Positions 25,665 to 35,174 of a stretch of DNA of 44,941 nucleotides are shown piece after piece. The notes beneath the pieces are model-generated. The model was not told the DNA's origin. It saw only the letters and a list, made by a program, of their open reading frames with translations, and searched no databases. Every line of letters starts with the position of its first letter. Within the stretch, counting starts at the first letter, position 1. Source of the DNA: Syntrophobacteraceae bacterium (GTDB lineage Bacteria; Desulfobacterota; Syntrophobacteria; Syntrophobacterales; Syntrophobacteraceae); assembly GCA_025453975.1 (NCBI GenBank), contig JALOPI010000040.1, forward strand, positions 1 through 44,941. Reading direction: 5' to 3'. A program made the translations under genes and the position numbers.

Positions 25665-27026
25665 ATGAAAACCATCGGGAAGTATGTCGTCCTCGGTCTT
25701 CTTGGCCGTGGCGGGATGAGTGTCGTCTACAAGGCACGGCTTCCCGTGGTGGACAAGATCGTGGCGCTCAAGCTGCTGAGCCCCCATCCCGTTCTCCTGG
25801 AACTTTGGGGCGAATCGGCCCTTCGAGAAAAATTCCTGGCCGAAGCTGCCCTCACGGGGTCCATACGCCATCCCCACGTGGTGGAAATCCTCGATTTCGA
25901 CTTCGCGGGGGGGCAGCCCTTTTTCACCATGGAGCACCATCCGAGAAGCCTCGGCCTGCTCATGGGGGAGGGGCTTCGAACCGATGGGGAATGCCGTCTC
26001 CTCCCCGTGGAGCACGCCGTGCGCTACGGACGGGAGCTCCTCTCGGGATTGGGACGGCTGCACCGGGCTGGCTGGGTCCACCGCGATGTGAAGCCCCACA
26101 ACCTCCTTCTGGATGACCAGGGCCGTCTCAGGATCAGCGACCTGGGCCTGTCGAAGCTGAGGGGCGAGGCATCGAGGGAGTCCCATCCCGGCCTCATCGT
26201 GGGATCGCCGTTTTATGCCGCGCCCGAGCAGGAGAAAAGCCCCGATGGCGTGGACTTCAGGGCGGACCTCTATTCGGCGGGGGTGGTCATCCATCGCATG
26301 ATCACAGGACGGTTTCCAGAAGAAGTGGCCGGAAGCCCCAGTCGCTGGCACCCCGAGGCGGATGCGGCCTGGGACGCTTTCCTTTCCAGGGCGTTGCATC
26401 CTGAGCCCTCGGGACGGTTCTCCACCGCCGAGGAGATGCTGGCAGCCCTGGAACGGCTGAGGGCTTCCTGGCAGAAGCGGAAATCGAGATTCTGTGAGCT
26501 TTCCGCCTCACAGAGGGCGGGTTTGCCGGAGGAGCCGGAAGACATTCCATGGCTCGCCCGGAGTCAGCCCGTTAAGGTATCCCCGGAAGACGCCCCCCGT
26601 GTTCTCTCGTGCGACCGCCTGTGGAGACCTTTGCGATTTCGCCATTCGAATCGGCTTCGGTGGACGGGCGACGGTGCCCTCCATGACCCAGGTACGGGTC
26701 TCACCTGGCAGGGGCGGATGTCTGTCGATGCCATGAGCTGGCAGGATGCTCAAGCATATGCCGAGTGGTTACGCTCTGTAAGGTTTGCCGGGATTGGGGG
26801 CTGGCGTCTTCCCACCGTGGATGAGCTCTTCTCCATTCTCGACCCACCCCTGTTGAGCCGTGCCCATTGCGGTGCTACTCCCTTTGATCGGGGTAAGCCC
26901 TGCTTGTGGAGCAGCGACCGGCGATCATTCGTTTCGGCCTGGTACGTGGATGTGGATCTGGGCTTCGCAGCCTGGGGGGATTGCTCGTCGCTGTTTTTCG
27001 TTCGAGCCGTCGGTGGGCCTGATTGA
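25665..27026 (+). CDS. Serine/threonine protein kinase with C-terminal DUF1566 (Lcl-type) domain
   Basis: 453 residues. The Hanks-type kinase domain (1-270) shows the glycine loop LGRGGMSVVYKA (13-24), VALK, catalytic HRDVKPHN (about 140-147), DLG in place of DFG, and APE. A linker of about 60 residues with a Trp/Arg-rich segment precedes a C-terminal DUF1566 domain (about 325-450) recognised by TGLTWQ, MSWQDAQAYAEWL, GGWRLPTVDEL and a final FFVRAVGG. DUF1566 is usually found in extracellular or sensor proteins, yet no membrane helix or signal peptide is present here, so this kinase is probably cytoplasmic. It could form a phosphorylation/dephosphorylation pair with the metallophosphoesterase gene just upstream; this is only inferred from position. 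Confidence 0.87.
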   Translation: MKTIGKYVVLGLLGRGGMSVVYKARLPVVDKIVALKLLSPHPVLLELWGESALREKFLAEAALTGSIRHPHVVEILDFDFAGGQPFFTMEHHPRSLGLLMGEGLRTDGECRLLPVEHAVRYGRELLSGLGRLHRAGWVHRDVKPHNLLLDDQGRLRISDLGLSKLRGEASRESHPGLIVGSPFYAAPEQEKSPDGVDFRADLYSAGVVIHRMITGRFPEEVAGSPSRWHPEADAAWDAFLSRALHPEPSGRFSTAEEMLAALERLRASWQKRKSRFCELSASQRAGLPEEPEDIPWLARSQPVKVSPEDAPRVLSCDRLWRPLRFRHSNRLRWTGDGALHDPGTGLTWQGRMSVDAMSWQDAQAYAEWLRSVRFAGIGGWRLPTVDELFSILDPPLLSRAHCGATPFDRGKPCLWSSDRRSFVSAWYVDVDLGFAAWGDCSSLFFVRAVGGPD

Positions 27027-27127
27027 GGACCCTTCCGAGACTCGCCATTGTCGGCCGCCCGCGGCGTTGGTGGGGCTTTCACCCTGGAGCGAAGGGGTGG
27101 TCAATACGAGGCCTCCTGCAAACCGTC

Positions 27128-27841
27128 TCAGGCCAGAAGGCTCCTCACCGAGGCTTCATACTTGCGGAACACGTCCGAGGCCAGGATCTCCATGGATGGA
27201 CCAATGGTGCCTGGATGGGGCAGGGTCAAAGGCTCGTGGATTCCCAGCCCTTCGAGCATGATGGGGGGAAGATAGAGCTTCTGGTCGATGGAAGCCATTT
27301 CGTCGGCGGTGAAATTGTCACCCAGATACTGCTTGCGCTCCAGTTCCTGGGTGTCCATGCTCTTGAGAAAGCTCAAGATGGTGAGCAAATCAAAATTCTT
27401 CTGAAATTTCGCTATGTTGATGTTCACCGCCTTGCATTCCTCCATGAGCTCCCCGTGGGTTTTCCGGTAATCCTCCATGTAACCGTGGAACCGTTGATAG
27501 GCTTCCAGAACCAGCTTCTTGAACCTGCCCTTGTCCGTGAAAGCCCGCACCCGGATCAGCCGCGTCCCCCGGGTGAACTGCCGCTCGGCAAAGGAAGCCC
27601 AGGGAGAATCCGCTGGGATCTTGAGCAGATCCAGCAGCCTCTGGGTCATGTCCCGGTGTGTCATGAGGTAGGCCAGGCGGCTGAGACGCAGGCCCGTTTT
27701 CGATGCCCTGGCTTTCAGTGCCTCGACCTGATTCTGGATGTCTTCGATCTGCAGTCCCACAATGCATCGTTCGGTGAGGTAATTCTCAATGACCTCTTCC
27801 TTGACCTGGCGGGTGAGACTGCAGATCAAATCATCTTCCAT
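27128..27841 (-). CDS. Uncharacterised helical protein next to an ATPase gene
   Basis: 237 residues, not recognised. Predominantly helical, charged, no membrane segment or signal peptide. Recurrent features are a Lys/Arg-rich middle (RLIRVRAFTDKGRFKKLVLE) and a C-terminal part with YLPPIMLEGLGIHEPLTLP. It starts 42 bases after the stop of the ATPase gene and shares its strand, so the two are probably co-expressed. A role as substrate adaptor or regulator of the ATPase would fit, but nothing in the sequence shows it. Confidence 0.6.
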   Translation of the reverse strand: MEDDLICSLTRQVKEEVIENYLTERCIVGLQIEDIQNQVEALKARASKTGLRLSRLAYLMTHRDMTQRLLDLLKIPADSPWASFAERQFTRGTRLIRVRAFTDKGRFKKLVLEAYQRFHGYMEDYRKTHGELMEECKAVNINIAKFQKNFDLLTILSFLKSMDTQELERKQYLGDNFTADEMASIDQKLYLPPIMLEGLGIHEPLTLPHPGTIGPSMEILASDVFRKYEASVRSLLA

Positions 27842-27883
27842 GCTCGGTTCCTTGTGCTCCGGTGGCGGTGCTGCCAGGGGCTC

Positions 27884-28591
27884 TCAAGCTTGAGTGATCA
27901 ACAGCGTCTGAAGGTCCAGACTTACCGGTGCGTGCTCGGGAAGGAGCGCGTCACTGTTTTTCAGGACCTTGACACGAACGAAGCTGGGCGTGGGCTCCAG
28001 GAGAAGTATCGAATGGAACCAGTGGTCCAGCGTGTCACAAGGGTAAGGGATGCCTCGCGAGTTGACCGTGGGAATGTGGCTGTGTGTTCTGGCCGAAAGC
28101 CACATGGCCACGCCATGTCTCTCCGCCAGGTCGGCAAGGGCTTCCACCGTCCCCCCGGCTTCGGAGTCGAAATCGATCCCGTCGACAATGACCAGTGACG
28201 GGGCAAAACCCGCCTGATCCCTGAGATTGCCAATACTCTGCTCCAGCTTCCCGGGATGGAAGGATTTGTTGAGAAAAGCCAGGATGAAGCGGCAGGGCTC
28301 GATGCGATACTGCAGCTCGGTGAGCTCCTCAGCGCTCTTCCCGACAAAAATGTGCTTGAAGAGCTCATGGTACCAGGCCTTGACCTTGTCGGGCGGGTCT
28401 TCGATGCACACGTGGAGCACCTTGGCTCCCTTGAGGATCTCCTGCAGCGCGATGTGCGTCAGGCAGCCCGTCTTGCCCACACCCGTCCTGGCCATGAGCA
28501 CGCCGAGCTTTCCCAAAGGGAGTGGGGACCCGAGGGTACGCTCGATCATCTGTATTTTCGCGAGGTCGTCCGGCGAGACGTCGTTCACCAT
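27884..28591 (-). CDS. RecA/DnaB-fold ATPase of unknown role
   Basis: 235 residues. Walker A MARTGVGKT (about 33-41), a conserved CIEDP after the second strand, and Walker B LVIVDGIDF (about 132-140) define a RecA-core ATPase similar to the C-terminal domain of DnaB and to KaiC-like proteins, but without the DnaB N-terminal domain or DNA-binding loops. A further sensor-like SARTHS lies after Walker B. The product is a lone domain, perhaps a hexameric motor or a switch. It precedes the unknown protein at 27128-27841 and follows the EF-G gene by 113 bases. Confidence 0.78.
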   Translation of the reverse strand: MVNDVSPDDLAKIQMIERTLGSPLPLGKLGVLMARTGVGKTGCLTHIALQEILKGAKVLHVCIEDPPDKVKAWYHELFKHIFVGKSAEELTELQYRIEPCRFILAFLNKSFHPGKLEQSIGNLRDQAGFAPSLVIVDGIDFDSEAGGTVEALADLAERHGVAMWLSARTHSHIPTVNSRGIPYPCDTLDHWFHSILLLEPTPSFVRVKVLKNSDALLPEHAPVSLDLQTLLITQA

Positions 28592-28704
28592 AAACCGTTC
28601 TCCTTATGCATCCCCGACAGGCCAATGGCGTGAGGGACACTCTCGTGAGCCAATATACACTAAGTCATGTGGCATGAAAATGTTGTCGTTTCCGCTGCGC
28701 CTGA

Positions 28705-30795
28705 TCACTTTCGGGATGTCTTCTGCTCTTCCTTCTGGGCCTTGATGATCTCCTCGGCAATACTCCGCGGGACCGGACTGTACCGGGAAAGCTCCATGGT
28801 GAACTCGGCCTTGCCCTGGGTCGATGACCGGAGAACGGTCGAATAGCCGAACATCTCCGCCAGGGGAACCTCGGACTCCACGACGGAAAAGGCGCCGTCC
28901 TCGGAGGTGCTGACGATGATCCCCCGACGCTGATTCAAGGTGCCGAGCACCGTCCCTTGAAACTCCGAAGGCGTTTCCACAACGACTCGCATGAGGGGCT
29001 CGAGGAGGATGGGCTCCGCCTTGCCATACGCCTCGCGGAATGCCCCGATGGCAGCCGCCTGGAAGGCCATGTCTGAAGAGTCCACCGAATGGGCGGCCCC
29101 ATCATTGATGGTGACCTTCACGGCCACAATGGGAAAACCAGCGAGGGAGCCTTTCTGGAGACAGGCCTTGAAGCCCTTGTCGCAGGAGGGAATGAACTCC
29201 GTCGGAATCACCCCGCCGCTGATCTCGTTGATGAACTCGTATTCCCCTTCGGGATGGGGCTCGATGAAGCCGGCCACGCGGCCGTACTGCCCCGAGCCGC
29301 CCGTCTGCTTCTTGTGGGTATGGTTGAAGTCGGCTCGCCGTTTGATAGTCTCGCGATACGCCACCTTGGGCATACCCACCTCGACATCCGCCTGGTACTC
29401 GCGGCGCATGCGCTCCACGTAAACATCCAGGTGCAGCTCGCCCATGCCACAAACGATGGTCTCGCCGGTCTCTTCGTCCAGGTAGGTTCTGAAAGTGGGG
29501 TCTTCGCGGGTGAACCGGGTGAGGGCCTTGCCGACGTTCATCTCGGCTTTCTTGTCCTTGGGCTTCAGGGCGAGGGAAATGACGGGCGCCGGAACATGCA
29601 TGGACGTCATGGTATAATTCACCTGGCCGTCCGTGAAGGTGTCTCCGGAGGCGCAGTCGATGCCGAAAAGCGCTACGATGTCTCCGGATCTCGCTTCGTC
29701 GATGTCTTCCATCTCATTGGCTTGCATCCGGATCAGACGCCCGACCTTGGATTTCTTACCCGACCGCATGTTGATGATGGTATCCCCCTTGTGGAGCGTG
29801 CCCTGGTACACCCGGACGTAGGTGAGCTGACCATAGCGGCTGACTTCCAGCTTGAAGGCCAGCATGACCAGGGGCTTGAGAGGGTCGCTGTCCATGACCA
29901 CGGGGGCTTCGTCCTGGTCCAGATCCAGGGCCTCGCTGGGAGTCTCCAATGGGGTGGGCAGATAGCGGCAAACGGCATCCAGAAGGGGTTGGACTCCCCG
30001 GTTCTTGTAGGCGGACCCCATCAAGACCGGAGTCAGCTTGAGGGACAGGGTCCCATTACGAATGGCATCGTGAATGAGATCCTCCGTCACCGTGCCCTCC
30101 AAAATGGCTTCGGTCAGAGCATCGGAATAGAGGGAGACGGCGTCGAGCATCTCCTCGCGCTTCTGCTGGGCCATTTCCAGGAGTCCTTCGGGAATGGGCC
30201 CCACGGTCACCGTCTCGCCATGGCTCCCTTCGAAGCGAATCGCCCGCATTCCAACGAGGTCGATGACCCCATCATGCTCCGACTCGAGACCGATGGGAAT
30301 CTGAAGGGCCACCGCATTGTGATTCAAGCGCTCGCGGAGCTGGCGGATCACCCTGAAGGGGTCGGCGCCAGTCCGATCGCATTTGTTGATGAAGGCCACC
30401 CGTGGAACCTGGTACCGTGTCATCTGGCGATCCACCGTGACCGACTGCGACTGGACACCGCCCACGGAGCACAGCACCAGGATGGCCCCGTCCAGAACGC
30501 GAAGCGCGCGCTCCACCTCGATGGTGAAGTCCACGTGCCCCGGCGTGTCGATGATGTTGATGGAGTGGTCATTCCATTCGCAGGTGGTGGCCGCGGACTG
30601 GATGGTGATTCCTCGCTCCTTTTCCAGCTCCATGAAATCCATCGTGGCGCCCACCCCATCCTTCCCCTTGACGTCGTGGATGGCGTGTATCCTCTGAGTG
30701 TAATAAAGGATTCGCTCGGTGAGCGTAGTCTTGCCCGAATCGATGTGAGCGCTGATACCTATGTTCCTGAGCTTTGTCTGAGGATGAGCCGTCAT
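28705..30795 (-). CDS. fusA: Elongation factor G, mitochondrial-EFG1-like (spd) type
   Basis: 696 residues, a complete EF-G: G1 [13 protein letters not shown] (about 13-25), G2 region around [12 protein letters not shown]3 DTPGHVDF, G4 NKCD and the domain IV/V region ([19 protein letters not shown]). The P-loop has IDSGKTT rather than the IDAGKTT of ordinary bacterial EF-G, and [12 protein letters not shown] after switch I; both are signatures of mitochondrial EFG1 and the bacterial spdEFG1 group known from spirochaetes, planctomycetes and deltaproteobacteria. Start ATG 30795 (AGGA just before it) is chosen over an upstream ATG with a non-conserved extension. It is not in the usual str operon; whether it is the sole EF-G of this genome is not seen. 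Confidence 0.94.
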   Translation of the reverse strand: MTAHPQTKLRNIGISAHIDSGKTTLTERILYYTQRIHAIHDVKGKDGVGATMDFMELEKERGITIQSAATTCEWNDHSINIIDTPGHVDFTIEVERALRVLDGAILVLCSVGGVQSQSVTVDRQMTRYQVPRVAFINKCDRTGADPFRVIRQLRERLNHNAVALQIPIGLESEHDGVIDLVGMRAIRFEGSHGETVTVGPIPEGLLEMAQQKREEMLDAVSLYSDALTEAILEGTVTEDLIHDAIRNGTLSLKLTPVLMGSAYKNRGVQPLLDAVCRYLPTPLETPSEALDLDQDEAPVVMDSDPLKPLVMLAFKLEVSRYGQLTYVRVYQGTLHKGDTIINMRSGKKSKVGRLIRMQANEMEDIDEARSGDIVALFGIDCASGDTFTDGQVNYTMTSMHVPAPVISLALKPKDKKAEMNVGKALTRFTREDPTFRTYLDEETGETIVCGMGELHLDVYVERMRREYQADVEVGMPKVAYRETIKRRADFNHTHKKQTGGSGQYGRVAGFIEPHPEGEYEFINEISGGVIPTEFIPSCDKGFKACLQKGSLAGFPIVAVKVTINDGAAHSVDSSDMAFQAAAIGAFREAYGKAEPILLEPLMRVVVETPSEFQGTVLGTLNQRRGIIVSTSEDGAFSVVESEVPLAEMFGYSTVLRSSTQGKAEFTMELSRYSPVPRSIAEEIIKAQKEEQKTSRK

Positions 30796-31018
30796 CTTTC
30801 CTGTCTGTCTCCTGTCTTCACTGAAAGCAAAGGGCAGCCTTGCTGGTCGGCTGACGCGGCTGAACAAGCACTAATCATCGCCGGGATCCAAGACGTTTTC
30901 GTTTCGGATTCGAGAGCTTTTGGTGATGATGTACATCCTGGCCGGGACCCGACCACAAATGAGTCTTGCATGCACGGCCGCTGCGCGCTGCATTCGGCCT
31001 CGTGCGATACGGGCCCAT

Positions 31019-31054
31019 GGAAAAACGAAAACGGGCACACCTTGGGGTGCCCGT
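31019..31054 (-). terminator. Rho-independent terminator after the LysM endopeptidase gene
   Basis: On the minus strand ACGGGCAC and GTGCCCGT form an 8-bp stem around an 8-base loop, followed by TTTTCGTTTTT. It lies 54 bases past the gene's stop codon. Confidence 0.85.
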
Positions 31055-31108
31055 CAAAGAATGGACATATAACAAAAGCGGAAGACTATGGGAAGATGAA
31101 AATAGCTC

Positions 31109-32851
31109 CTAATTGACCTTCCTGTCCGATGCCTTGGGGTTTTTCGCTATTCCCGTCTGAACACCCGTCTTGACGGTTTGGGGGCTCCTGGGAGCCTCCT
31201 TGCTGGCTGCGGATGTCTTGGGGCCGGGAGATGCGGGCTTGGGCGTCGGGGCCGTGGCTGACTTGGTAGCTGCTGCCATTTTAGCCGTCGCCTGCCTGGA
31301 TTTTTCGGAAGCCACCACAGGGGGTTGGGCTTTTAGAGTCCCCGTTCCCCCAGGCTTGAGCTTCTCTGGGACCCTGGCGCCGGATTTGGGCGCATCACCC
31401 TTGACTGAGGTGCGGGCACCCTTAAACCCCACAGACGGCTCCTTGCCGCGATTGGAAGAAGATCCTCGACGCGCCGCCGACTCCTTGACACTTTTGGACA
31501 CCCCCGACCTGCTGGAGGCAGGAGCATTGGTGCTGACTCTGGTGATGGTGCCGGAGTTTTGTCTGGGGCTTGAAGGAGACGAGTAGCCCCTGGCGGCCTT
31601 GCGATCCCAGCCGACCTCACATGAGCTGGGACCCGAGGAGAACTTCATCCCCGCGAGCTTGATCTTCTGTCCAGGCTTCAAGCTGCTGCCCGGCTTCATC
31701 CCATTGGCGCGAGCCAGAACACTCGGCTCGATTCCGTTTCGGCGGGCGATCTTTTCGATGGTGTCGCCCCTCCTGGTCTTGTAGGTAAAGGTCACGGGAT
31801 CGTGAGATTTCTTCTCACGCCCTTGCTGAGCCCGCTCCCGGGAAGTGGGAATGGCATCCGAAGCCGACACGGGGACCGGCCTCAGGGCGGCGTACTGGTG
31901 TGCAGGGGATTCCGGGACCGAATTGGGCTGAAGCGACTGGGCCAGGTGGACTGGCTCCAGCTCAAACCCCCGCTTGTAAAACACCAGGCATTTACCGGGG
32001 CTCAAAACCTCGCTCCCCCGGATTTCGTTCCAGCGGCACAGATCCCCTCGCTGTACCCCGAAGCTTTGAGCCAGTGCATCCAGGCTCTTCTCATTCCCCT
32101 TGGCGTAGTAAAAGACCTTTTTGGGCAGGTAGGACTGCTGAGCCATTTCGATGACCGACCGCTTCTGGTCATCGAGGTCGCCGACCTGGGCGGCCATGGT
32201 GGACCAGGGAGTGAAAAAGCGGATGTGCATATGATCGACATGATTTCGAACGTGCTGGATGACGGATCCACGATTGTTGGCGAACAAACGGTCCAGATAG
32301 GCCGTGTCCATCCCCCGGCTCTGGGCGTATTCATACAGGAGGGTCTGGATCCTTCGATCCACAAAGACGTACTGCACTCGCTGGCTGCAGATCAGGCTCT
32401 CTATGAAGGCCCATGTTCTGGGTACATCCAGGTTCTCTTCATTCATGGGGAGGAATGTATCCAGGCTGCGGCTGCCCTTGGCATACATCCCCACATCCAC
32501 GTCACGGCCGTTCTGATGGGATCGATGCCCGCCTATGGCGCCACCGTTGGGCAGGGAGAAGTCACCAAAATAAAGGTTTGGAGAGCCGGGAAACTGCTTC
32601 TGCACCGAGTCCACGGCGTCCAGCATCGCCCCGACCACTTCGGGGGTGGTATAGGTCCGATCCGTTTCCCGCAGCTGATATCCGTTGAACTGCCTCGGAA
32701 ACGCCACCCCGTTGACAAGGCGGCCATGGTAGGGTTGCCCGAGGGAAGCGGTGATGGCGTGGCTGGTATCGGTGATGGTGGGGATGGTGAGCAGGGTGAG
32801 AGGAATAAAACATAACATAATGGGGTTCGGCCAGCGTAGCACCTGCCTCAT
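31109..32851 (-). CDS. MepA-like murein endopeptidase with two LysM domains
   Basis: 580 residues. An N-terminal signal-like helix (about 8-25) sends it to the periplasm or cell surface. The M74-type metallopeptidase domain (about 30-220) has the zinc motif GGHRSHQNGRDVD and HVDHMHIRF, as in penicillin-insensitive endopeptidase MepA, which cleaves the D-Ala-mDAP cross-links of peptidoglycan. A divergent LysM-like segment (about 240-290) and a clear LysM repeat (about 350-395, RGDTIEKIARRNG, ARANG, LKPGQKIKL) follow, then a 180-residue Ser/Lys/Pro-rich tail, probably disordered and cell-wall-bound. ATG 32851 has GGAGGAGA at 4 bases. This is longer than E. coli MepA, which lacks LysM. Confidence 0.86.
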   Translation of the reverse strand: MRQVLRWPNPIMLCFIPLTLLTIPTITDTSHAITASLGQPYHGRLVNGVAFPRQFNGYQLRETDRTYTTPEVVGAMLDAVDSVQKQFPGSPNLYFGDFSLPNGGAIGGHRSHQNGRDVDVGMYAKGSRSLDTFLPMNEENLDVPRTWAFIESLICSQRVQYVFVDRRIQTLLYEYAQSRGMDTAYLDRLFANNRGSVIQHVRNHVDHMHIRFFTPWSTMAAQVGDLDDQKRSVIEMAQQSYLPKKVFYYAKGNEKSLDALAQSFGVQRGDLCRWNEIRGSEVLSPGKCLVFYKRGFELEPVHLAQSLQPNSVPESPAHQYAALRPVPVSASDAIPTSRERAQQGREKKSHDPVTFTYKTRRGDTIEKIARRNGIEPSVLARANGMKPGSSLKPGQKIKLAGMKFSSGPSSCEVGWDRKAARGYSSPSSPRQNSGTITRVSTNAPASSRSGVSKSVKESAARRGSSSNRGKEPSVGFKGARTSVKGDAPKSGARVPEKLKPGGTGTLKAQPPVVASEKSRQATAKMAAATKSATAPTPKPASPGPKTSAASKEAPRSPQTVKTGVQTGIAKNPKASDRKVN

Positions 32852-32930
32852 GGTTCTCCTCCAATTGTCAGGGAAAGGCATGATCCCCCGGAATGAGCTG
32901 GTCCAGGCGGGGGGGCTCATGGGCTGTTTT

Positions 32931-32959
32931 TCACTAGCTCAAAAAAAAGCTGGTGTCAA
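32931..32959 (-). promoter_or_regulatory. Sigma-70-type promoter of the endopeptidase gene
   Basis: Minus-strand TTGACA (perfect -35), 17-base spacer, TAGTGA. It gives a leader of about 75 bases before ATG 32851. Confidence 0.5.
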
Positions 32960-33223
32960 AAGTTTTTTCCCGTGATGAATGGAGAGGAGCTCTTGAAACT
33001 ACTTTAAGAGATTGGAATCAAGGTTGAAATTATCTTCATGGAGCATTTCTATTCTTTGTTCTGTAGATTCATATCGGAAAACAATAGCTTACCCCCTTCA
33101 GCCCCCGCCGAATCCGACCAATTTTCAGGTGATGCCCCATTTGTTATAGTAAATATGGCATGTTGTAATAAATTCAATAATTATTCAATGCGGATGGGCT
33201 TGCGCCCCAAAAGGAAGGATGGA

Positions 33224-33281
33224 GAGCGGGCTCGATTTTTAGACAAAAGAGCACGTCCCGCTCCCCGGGCGGGGGGCTTTT
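33224..33281 (+). ncRNA. Candidate structured RNA / terminator with competing stems
   Basis: GAGCGGG (33224-33230) can pair with CCCGCTC (33257-33263); alternatively GCTCCCC (33260-33266) pairs with GGGGGGC (33271-33277) to give a terminator followed by TTTT. The two stems exclude each other. No plus-strand gene lies upstream, so this might end a small RNA starting in the AT-rich stretch near 33140-33190, or it might just terminate antisense transcription. Evidence is structural only. Confidence 0.35.
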
Positions 33282-33313
33282 CATCAGGCTCAGCCTCTTG
33301 ACCCCCGGATGCT

Positions 33314-35173
33314 CTAGCTCCTGGTCAATGAGGCTTCGCTGAAGACGCCATAAACATCGTTCAAGAAAACGACCTCATGTCCGTCGAAAGAAGAGACAGG
33401 CATGTATTCCACCACGATGGGAACGGGCTCATTCAGCCTGATGTGGGTGGGACGTTTTCCCTTGAAGAGGGATTCGAACCTTTCGGATGCCGGGTTGGCG
33501 TCGTCTTCCAGGAGGGTCTGAGCCAGTTTTTTGGCGTTTTCCACGCGAATGCAGCCGTGGGAGAAATCTCGCCTCGATCGATCAAAAAGGTATTTCTTGG
33601 GAGTATCGTGCAAAAACACCGCGTAGGCGTTGGGGAACTCGAACTTGACCTGTCCGAGGGGGTTCGACGGACCAGGCTCCTGGAAGACCCGGGGCGCTCC
33701 CGAAGCGTATGCCGAGGACATCTGCACATACCCATGACGGGAGAAATAATCCGGATCGTCCGAAGCATCCCCGGCGATCTCTCTCCAGATACGATCCGTC
33801 ACGAACCAACGGGGGTTCACCACCACCTGCTCGATGGAACTGGAGAGAGGGGGCGTCTGATTCTCTCCCATGACGCGCCCCTGCATCTTCACTCGCTTAC
33901 CGGAGGCCTTCCCCACGATCACCCGGTGCACATCCTTGACCTTGCCGTCCTTGATGTACTCCAGCGTGAACTGAGGAATATTGATTCGCACGTAGGTGTC
34001 ATAACGGCGTGTTTGACTTTCTCGCATGGATTTCATGCTCACGGAGATCATCTCGGCCTTGTGTGCATAAGGAACGTTGAGCCAGTCCATGGTAGATCGG
34101 CCCACGACTCCATCCGCGGTGAGGAGGTGTGCCTGCTGAAACGCTTCCACCGCCCGATGCGTCTGAGCATCGAAAGAGCCGGTGGCCTTGCCTTCGAAAA
34201 AGCCCTCCTGCTGCAGGCGCAGCTGCAGGTCGCGCACGTGGCTGCCACTCTCCCCGGGTCGAATGCTCGCCGCCGTGACCCTGGGCTGGCGAGGATGCTC
34301 CTTGGCGAGCTTTCTGTATTTTTTAAGCGCGATCTGAAGGGCTTTGTATCGCGGGAATGCGGGAGCCAGTCCACGCACGAAGTCCTCCAGGGAAATCTGA
34401 CCCGCCAGGGCCTGCAGGCGCTCTTCCCTGGCAAAAGGGTTCATCTCGTCGCTGTACCGGAGAAAGCCTCGGGTCAGAAGCACATCGACCTCACTGGCGG
34501 CGCGGAATGCATCCCGGTAGAAAGCCTCCGAGTGGATCCCGCCTCCCTGGGCTGCTGGCAGGGGCTGTGAGCTCTCCATGGCGACTTTCACGGGAAGCAT
34601 GGGGTTGTGGGCTCCCTCCTCGAAATCCTGCGACCCCATCTCTGGGAAGCGGGCCAGCCGATCAGCCGCCTGGGGATCGATGTTGTGGAGCGCGATGCGA
34701 CACTGGTCGAGGCGCTGCAGGAGAGCGGCAAGCTTTTCGGGGGTGAAAATCCGTGGGTCCAGGGCATGCTCATCCGCTTGATTCATCCTGGCCTTGAGCT
34801 GATGGGCCGCATCCGTCAGCTCGAACCGCGCATTGATGAAAAACGGCTTCCATTCGTGCATCTGATAGGCTTCCAGCAGAGTGCTCTTGCTACTGTCCGT
34901 GAGCCACTCCGGGGGGATCGCCTCCCAAATGAATGCGCGCCAGAGAGCAGAGGCGGCCTCCGATGGATTTTTAGCCGAATCGTCGATGGCGATCTCAGGC
35001 CTTGCCTGGGGCGAATTCTTGACTACCGCGAGGGTCTGAGCCTGAACGACTCCGCCATGAGCAGCCAGGCCAGTCAGAAAAACGGCCAATGCCAGAGCCC
35101 CCTTCGCTCGTGAATGTCCAAGGGCCATCCTCCACTTCCCACTTTCGAGAGCTCGTCTTCCCTCAACCTTCAT
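33314..35173 (-). CDS. L,D-transpeptidase (YcbB-like) with peptidoglycan-binding domain
   Basis: 619 residues. A signal peptide (about 16-45, LALAVFLTGLAAHGGVVQAQ) is followed by a long YcbB/LdtD-type N-terminal scaffold, a peptidoglycan-binding domain (about 300-365, VRDLQLRLQQEGFF, GVVGRSTMDWL), and the YkuD catalytic domain with HDTPKKYLFDR and SHGCIRVEN (catalytic Cys near 540). It forms 3-3 (mDAP-mDAP) cross-links in peptidoglycan. ATG 35173 has GGAG at 5 bases and lies one base after the stop of the small Cys-rich gene; translation is likely coupled. It sits head-to-tail with the MepA-like endopeptidase, so both cross-linking and cleavage enzymes are co-located. Confidence 0.9.
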   Translation of the reverse strand: MKVEGRRALESGKWRMALGHSRAKGALALAVFLTGLAAHGGVVQAQTLAVVKNSPQARPEIAIDDSAKNPSEAASALWRAFIWEAIPPEWLTDSSKSTLLEAYQMHEWKPFFINARFELTDAAHQLKARMNQADEHALDPRIFTPEKLAALLQRLDQCRIALHNIDPQAADRLARFPEMGSQDFEEGAHNPMLPVKVAMESSQPLPAAQGGGIHSEAFYRDAFRAASEVDVLLTRGFLRYSDEMNPFAREERLQALAGQISLEDFVRGLAPAFPRYKALQIALKKYRKLAKEHPRQPRVTAASIRPGESGSHVRDLQLRLQQEGFFEGKATGSFDAQTHRAVEAFQQAHLLTADGVVGRSTMDWLNVPYAHKAEMISVSMKSMRESQTRRYDTYVRINIPQFTLEYIKDGKVKDVHRVIVGKASGKRVKMQGRVMGENQTPPLSSSIEQVVVNPRWFVTDRIWREIAGDASDDPDYFSRHGYVQMSSAYASGAPRVFQEPGPSNPLGQVKFEFPNAYAVFLHDTPKKYLFDRSRRDFSHGCIRVENAKKLAQTLLEDDANPASERFESLFKGKRPTHIRLNEPVPIVVEYMPVSSFDGHEVVFLNDVYGVFSEASLTRS

Positions 35174-35174
35174 G

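Larger units (their letters stand above)
32852..33313. other. Intergenic region between two peptidoglycan genes
   Basis: About 460 bases, more AT-rich than its surroundings. It contains a minus-strand promoter for the endopeptidase gene (32931-32959) and a strong plus-strand hairpin ending in T's (33260-33281) whose 5' side can form an alternative stem. The 87-codon open frame on the plus strand lacks family resemblance and ends inside this structure. Confidence 0.55.

Noticed and set aside
33038..33301. 87-codon plus-strand open frame in the intergenic region
   Set aside because: No ribosome-binding site, no family, and its end lies inside the terminator-like hairpin.
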